Source of the DNA: Sporothrix humicola
Taxonomy: Eukaryota; Ascomycota; Sordariomycetes; Ophiostomatales; Ophiostomataceae
Direction: 5' to 3'
NCBI GenBank assembly: GCA_021396245.1
Contig: WNYE01000093.1
Coordinates: 62,001 to 126,000, forward strand
Length of the DNA: 64,000 nucleotides
Shown in pieces: positions 61,501 to 64,000 of this stretch. Made by a program: the position numbers and the translations under genes. How positions within the stretch are numbered: position 1 is the first letter of the stretch; each line of letters starts with the position of its first letter. The notes below the pieces were generated by a model. It had not been told where the DNA came from, made no database searches, and saw only the letters and a program-made list of their open reading frames with translations.

Positions 61501-63105
61501 CTGTCGGCCTCCATCTCGGCGTCCATCAACGGCCCCGAGAGCTCCAACTGCGGCTCGCTTGCGGCCACCAGCAACTGCGACCGCATTTTGCTGTGCAAGG
61601 ACGTCGAAGGTACTACAGGCTCGGGCCCTGCCGCCTACGAGATCTGGAACTCGCTGGTGTACGTCCACGAGATCTACGAGACCTTCCACGACACCATCAT
61701 CCAGGCCGCCGCGCTCTCGCTCAACCCGTCTCTCGACGAGTTTGAGAACGTCTTTGCCCCCGTCACGCCGCCCGATGACACGTGGCTCAACATTCTGTTG
61801 GCCTTTGTCAACTTGGCCGGCACCGTTGTCGTCTCTGGCTTCTTCAACTCGATCCTCAAGGCCCTGCCCTTCTTCCGTGCCCACGGCGTCCAGTACGACA
61901 ACTACAAGGACACGGCCAAGGCGTTGGTCAGTTTCGGTGTCTCGGTGACGAGCGAGTATGTCACCGGCAATGAGGGCGACTGGACCGCGGGCGCCCAAAC
62001 CCACTTCAACAAGTACCTGGGCCAGGTCGTCGACATCTGGGCCAACACCACCGAGGCGCAGCTGGGCCAGATCTTTAGCGGCCAGCCCGACACGCTGCCT
62101 GTTCTCGCCGGTCTGATCGACAAGGGCCAGATGATTGAGGGTGCCGACGGTTCCAACAGCGCTGCCGGTACTGCTCCCAACGTCGGTGTCTCAGATGCCA
62201 CCACGTCTGTCGTGGAGGCCAGCATTGTCCTGGCTTTCTATGCGTTTGCCATCCCGGCCGTCTGGCGCGCTGCTGGTACTGGTGCTTTCATTCTGGACAC
62301 GGGTGCCGACTGCTCTGATTTGAGTGTTGCCTCCGAGTACGTCGACACCTCCATGGCCAAGCAGGCCATGGGCTGTGTCGATAACCGCCTGTATTTCTTG
62401 GCCTATCCTGATGGCGCTTCCAGCACGACCTGCCCGCTTGAGGGCTCGTGCACGGACAACTCCTTCTCGCTGCCCCACGGTGTCGACCAGCTCGACGGCA
62501 AGGACTGGGGCGGTGTCACCGTCTCGGACATTGTCACCGGCTCCGTGCGCACGTACCTCCAGAACGGCAACAAGAACGGCGGCGCCGTCGCCGACCCGTC
62601 CGACCTGGGTACCCGCAACAACCTGTACGACCAAGACATTACCACCCCCGGCTATATTCGGCTTCCCGTCTGCTCCGGCCAGCTGGCCTTTAGCAACTGG
62701 GACCGCTACAGCGACCGCACCCTCGAGAACTGGCCCTGCTACGTCCCGCCGCCCGCAAACGACTGCGAGTCGTCGAGCTTTATCGATCAGACCTCGGACG
62801 CCTCGCCTTCGGTCGAGGACTGCATGCAGATTGTCAACAACATTGTGGGCACGGACGGCCGCTGGGAGGTCCAGACCGCTGGCAAGGCGCAGCACCAGCT
62901 CGTGCAGTACGGCAACTGCAAGTTTGGCATCCAGGCGACCAACCTGCACGGCAACATCTACTTCCACATTGCCGCGTCGGACATTGTCGACATTATCACC
63001 GACTCGGTCAATCAGTTTGGCGGCAGCGGCAAGGTCGGCGCCAAGGGCTACATGGACTGCGGCGGCAACATCAACTCGCAGGACGTTATGTGGGGTCTGT
63101 ACTAG
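58549..63105 (+). CDS. Killer-toxin-like GH18 chitinase (subgroup C) with LysM, CBM18 and Ecp2-like tail
   Basis: 1,518 residues in one exon, starting at the ATG at 58549, which gives a signal peptide (about 1-27). Order of parts: an N-terminal Cys-containing region (about 28-320); LysM 1 at about 323-370 and LysM 2 at about 386-440; a Cys-rich CBM18 chitin-binding domain at about 451-494; GH18 barrel at about 530-908 with the catalytic DGIDIDWE at 641-648 (Glu648 the acid); a long region of unknown function; and a C-terminal Cys module (about 1405-1518) resembling Hce2/Ecp2. This architecture is that of subgroup C fungal chitinases related to the chitin-binding subunit of yeast killer toxins. 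It probably acts on chitin of the cell's own or rival fungal walls. No partner toxin subunit is seen here. Confidence 0.93.
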   Translation: MLPSWMTSVAAAGAALLSSGLIGGVQASSYSTVRMPASPGYRGREHNCPTSCAITGPDPANWPVYQNLHQLDQCGETIFYHISLFDNVDDNTVKNHRIFACTSYGSFKDAGPAASTMRVQQTLNNATFTIGHWDENAPTGVDLRDLSRQMRRFLKSGYQATPGNTSTSYAETKSKTLPQILFAQTKGGTVGLYVGKAVQSLSSVNGALKSLESSLTATNETTGTVAMELCGTHYDADHIIGFIATSNTSFAPVQQVLQSWSKATCIDYNSTETFVSPVSFTTPLAIPASNSSSSASNSTSKIAARGFRGLESRSASLSPRADCTTVQVVFGDTCGTLATKCGISGADFTTYNSDENLCSSLQPGQHVCCSSGTLPSFAPKPNDDGSCYSYTVVANDNCAVLSAAYDLTNEKIESFNNNTWGWQGCGNVLLGAVICLSTGDPPMPAAVPNAVCGPQVVGTVPGPGGTFNLSGLNPCALNACCDIWGQCGVTEEFCTDTSLGPPGTAKNGTNGCISNCGTDVVSGPGPASPINLAYFEGFGMDRPCLYQDASQLSNSLTHIHFAFGTLDPDTYAVNVGTTASTYEFDSFRRLGSSFHRVLTIGGWTFSTDPSTYNIFRSGVTSANRVKMATAIANFITDNDLDGIDIDWEYPGAPDIPGIPAGNEDDGTNFLAFLVILKNMLPGKTVSIAAPSSYWYLKQFPIEEIGEVVDYIVFMTYDLHGQWDSGNGYAQEGCSTGNCLRSHVNITETMNSLAMITKAGVPSAKVVVGVTSYGRSFGMTDPSCYGPECTFGGGAAGSTAVPGPCTGTAGYLADAEIYDIMQGTDGSTNSKKVRRDSTALSSRVSQYYYDEDSDSQVLVYDDNQWVSFMTPDILASRTAKYADLGLGGTTNWAIDLEEYHDPPGSLANWDSFLLAIKLGINPTSQLAVDPTQLTGNWTKLTCTDPAVTNVLTMSSEERWDGMDCTDAWNDVISVWNNVDIHNGVYLSASISASINGPESSNCGSLAATSNCDRILLCKDVEGTTGSGPAAYEIWNSLVYVHEIYETFHDTIIQAAALSLNPSLDEFENVFAPVTPPDDTWLNILLAFVNLAGTVVVSGFFNSILKALPFFRAHGVQYDNYKDTAKALVSFGVSVTSEYVTGNEGDWTAGAQTHFNKYLGQVVDIWANTTEAQLGQIFSGQPDTLPVLAGLIDKGQMIEGADGSNSAAGTAPNVGVSDATTSVVEASIVLAFYAFAIPAVWRAAGTGAFILDTGADCSDLSVASEYVDTSMAKQAMGCVDNRLYFLAYPDGASSTTCPLEGSCTDNSFSLPHGVDQLDGKDWGGVTVSDIVTGSVRTYLQNGNKNGGAVADPSDLGTRNNLYDQDITTPGYIRLPVCSGQLAFSNWDRYSDRTLENWPCYVPPPANDCESSSFIDQTSDASPSVEDCMQIVNNIVGTDGRWEVQTAGKAQHQLVQYGNCKFGIQATNLHGNIYFHIAASDIVDIITDSVNQFGGSGKVGAKGYMDCGGNINSQDVMWGLY

Positions 63106-63734
63106 AGGGCAGTGGTGTAGATTTTGTTGATGGATTTGGGATGATTCTGGTTGTGTTTGATACTTCTCTTCTTCTCTGTACATATTAGCTTCTTTTGATC
63201 CTTTTCACATTTTTTGACATACCGTCTCCTTTTCATTTGTTTACCAATACACTTTTGTCTTTGCGCGGCTCATTGTTGGCTTGTTGACTTACACGGACAA
63301 TTGAATTCAAATTGAGGGGCAAGAAAACAAATCCAGTACAAAGGTACAAGTGAGCTTCTTTTTAACCTCCAAAACCCCGCCAGTGCCTGCCGGGTTGTCC
63401 GCCGGCCGAGTTGAGCACTGGCCTGAAACGGCATGCAGTTCGCGGCGCATTAGCGGGGCCTTTGGTGCAGGTAGTGCAGTAGTGCGGGTTATCAAGGTTG
63501 GTTGGAGTGGTTCGATCGGTTGTTCAATCCCCGTCGCGTTGCCCCATTCCCTAACCACCCCGCCATGAGCTCGAGCTTCTGTCAGTCTCTGTCAGTTCTT
63601 GCCCGTTTTCAATTTCGATTGCTTCTCTTTCTGATATGAAATTAATGTATTCAAACTCTATGTAATGTAATGATGCGCTTCGTATTTTTGGTTCTGTCCT
63701 CGCTTCGCTCGTAGTTCTCTTTTCTCCGCTTCGC
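63106..63734. other. 3' intergenic, chitinase / SDR
   Basis: Convergent 3' flanks. I see no gene or repeat of note in it. Confidence 0.5.
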
Positions 63735-64000
63735 TTAGCAGTTCCAGCCGCCGTCGACTGAGATGCACTGTCCGCTGATGTAGCTGGCATTGCTGCTCAG
63801 CAGGAACACAACCAGCTCGGCGACCTCGGCGGCCTGGCCCGTGCGCTTGAGCGCAATCGACTCGGGCGTCGCCGACACCGTAGCCTTGCCGCCGCGCGCA
63901 GCCAGCGAGGCCCGCAGCATCGGCGTGTCGACGAAGCCGGGCGCGACGCAGTTGACCCGGATGCCCTGCGGGCCGAGCTCCTTGGCCGAGGCCCGCGTCA
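63735..64000 (-). CDS. Short-chain dehydrogenase/reductase, C-terminal part (5' part outside window)
   Basis: The last 88 codons are in the window, reading in from the right edge. The C-terminal SDR signature is clear: GPQGIRVNCVAPGFVDTPM, then EVAELVVFLLSSNASYISGQ and VDGGWNC at the end. NAD(P)-dependent oxidoreductase of the classical type. The cofactor and catalytic motifs lie outside the window, so substrate class and any link to the chitin island cannot be judged. Confidence 0.9.
   Translation of the reverse strand, partial: TRASAKELGPQGIRVNCVAPGFVDTPMLRASLAARGGKATVSATPESIALKRTGQAAEVAELVVFLLSSNASYISGQCISVDGGWNC

Noticed and set aside
59854..62004. 716-codon open frame on the minus strand inside the chitinase
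   Set aside because: It is the antisense of a GC3-biased gene. It has no recognisable domain; long antisense frames are expected with this codon use.

Overview
The window is nuclear DNA of a filamentous ascomycete (Pezizomycotina). The evidence is short GT-AG introns (about 50-90 bases), intron-split Zn2Cys6 regulators, LysM and killer-toxin-like chitinase genes, peroxisomal C-terminal signals, and a retrotransposon degraded in the pattern of repeat-induced point mutation (RIP). The exact species cannot be read from the sequence. I see no rRNA, tRNA or CRISPR.

Region A (1-28,825) is a catabolic gene cluster. It holds a KSTD-like FAD oxidoreductase (cut by the left edge), two 3-dehydroshikimate-dehydratase-like TIM barrels, an SDR, a long Zn2Cys6 regulator, an old-yellow-enzyme-type flavoprotein, a quinate/shikimate dehydrogenase, a Gfo/Idh/MocA oxidoreductase, a sugar/quinate-type permease, a TesB thioesterase, an acyl-CoA ligase and an alpha-methylacyl-CoA racemase-like enzyme. 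Four of these end in canonical PTS1 tripeptides (SRL, AKL) and two more in SNL, so much of the pathway is probably peroxisomal. Every promoter region of the catabolic genes carries one inverted pair of CCGG-type half-sites 15 (six cases) or 16 (two cases) bases apart with an AT-rich centre. I found no such site beyond this block. I propose a single regulon that takes up a hydroaromatic (shikimate/quinate-like) acid, activates it to a CoA ester, adjusts its stereochemistry and redox state, and dehydrates it towards protocatechuate-type products.

A 5,508-base Ty1/copia LTR retrotransposon (15,096-20,603, minus strand) splits the cluster. It has 109-base LTRs and a 5-base target duplication, and is RIP-degraded. 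It landed at the 3' end of a now broken gene.

Region B (29.5-50.8 kb) starts with a secreted histidine acid phosphatase. A second metabolic block follows: a 2OG-Fe(II) oxygenase, an allantoinase-like deacetylase, an amidase, a TRI12-type MFS transporter, an HpcH/HpaI aldolase, a Zn2Cys6 regulator, a cyclase-family hydrolase, a cytochrome b5/FMN hydroxy-acid dehydrogenase with a PTS1, and a TauD/TfdA dioxygenase.

Region C (51-63 kb) is a chitin-interaction island: a secreted six-LysM protein, a small secreted DUF7136-like protein, and a 1,518-residue GH18 chitinase with two LysM domains, a CBM18 and an Ecp2-like tail. The right edge cuts an SDR gene. Intergenic stretches are described individually.
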